This document shows, in pieces, positions 5,395 through 5,500 of a stretch of 5,500 bases of DNA. The notes below the pieces were generated by a model that saw nothing but the letters and a program-made list of their open reading frames with translations, ran no database searches and was not told the DNA's origin. Made by a program: the position numbers and the translations under genes. Position 1 is the stretch's first letter. Each line of letters opens with the position of its first letter. Source of the stretch: Nitrospiraceae bacterium (GTDB lineage Bacteria; Nitrospirota; Thermodesulfovibrionia; Thermodesulfovibrionales; UBA9159). Location of the stretch: NCBI GenBank assembly GCA_003453735.1, contig DMNE01000108.1, positions 220 through 5,719 of the forward strand. Direction: 5' to 3'.

Positions 5395-5500
5395 ACCGAG
5401 CAGATATCCCCCTTGAATCCGGCACTTATCGCCTTCTGTCCAACCTTACTCTAGCTGAAAATGTCACCACAGAACTGTAACTAAAAATTAACACTGACTT
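5395..5500. other. Right-edge sequence without recognisable features
   Basis: No frame of useful length with a ribosome site, no hairpin and no convincing promoter is seen on either strand between the terminator and the end of the window. Confidence 0.5.

Overview
The window reads as bacterial DNA, probably from a Gram-negative and possibly an anaerobic delta-proteobacterial-type lineage. This is a weak inference from the style of the P-type ATPase, the Sec signal peptides, the Shine-Dalgarno sites and the mixed base composition. No rRNA, tRNA or CRISPR array is visible, so the taxon cannot be fixed.

Layout. (1) At the left edge a minus-strand gene for a small exported protein runs off the window; it has a clear sigma70-type promoter and a leader of about 95 nt. 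(2) A stretch of roughly 500 bp without a confident gene follows. It holds a possible gene remnant on the minus strand and, at its right end, a good plus-strand promoter flanked by a 12-bp palindrome. (3) This promoter drives a complete P1B-type (heavy-metal) P-type ATPase with an N-terminal HMA-like domain and a CPC membrane motif. Its actuator loop reads TGR where the family normally has TGE. (4) Directly downstream, on the same strand, are a 39-codon small ORF whose stop overlaps the next start (ATGA), a complete YgiD-type extradiol (4,5-DOPA) dioxygenase, and a GYD-domain protein. The beginning of the GYD gene looks shifted by one base from its best ribosome binding site. (5) An AT-rich orphan gene for a small three-helix membrane protein follows. 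(6) A non-coding stretch of about 300 bp carries a 15-bp-period tandem repeat and may be a decayed IS21-type element end. (7) A small exported two-cysteine protein of unknown function ends in a strong intrinsic terminator. The last 100 bp hold nothing recognisable.

How the parts may work together. The ATPase would export a divalent transition metal from the cytoplasm. The small ORF, the dioxygenase and possibly the GYD gene form a compact set with overlapping or near-touching ends. No terminator is obvious between the ATPase and this set, so all may share the ATPase promoter, but no biochemical link between metal export and the dioxygenase is evident. The genes at both ends are separate small transcription units for exported or membrane proteins of unknown role. 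I see no convincing new multi-gene system. The points most worth a second look are the coupled small ORF, the altered TGE loop and the shifted GYD start.
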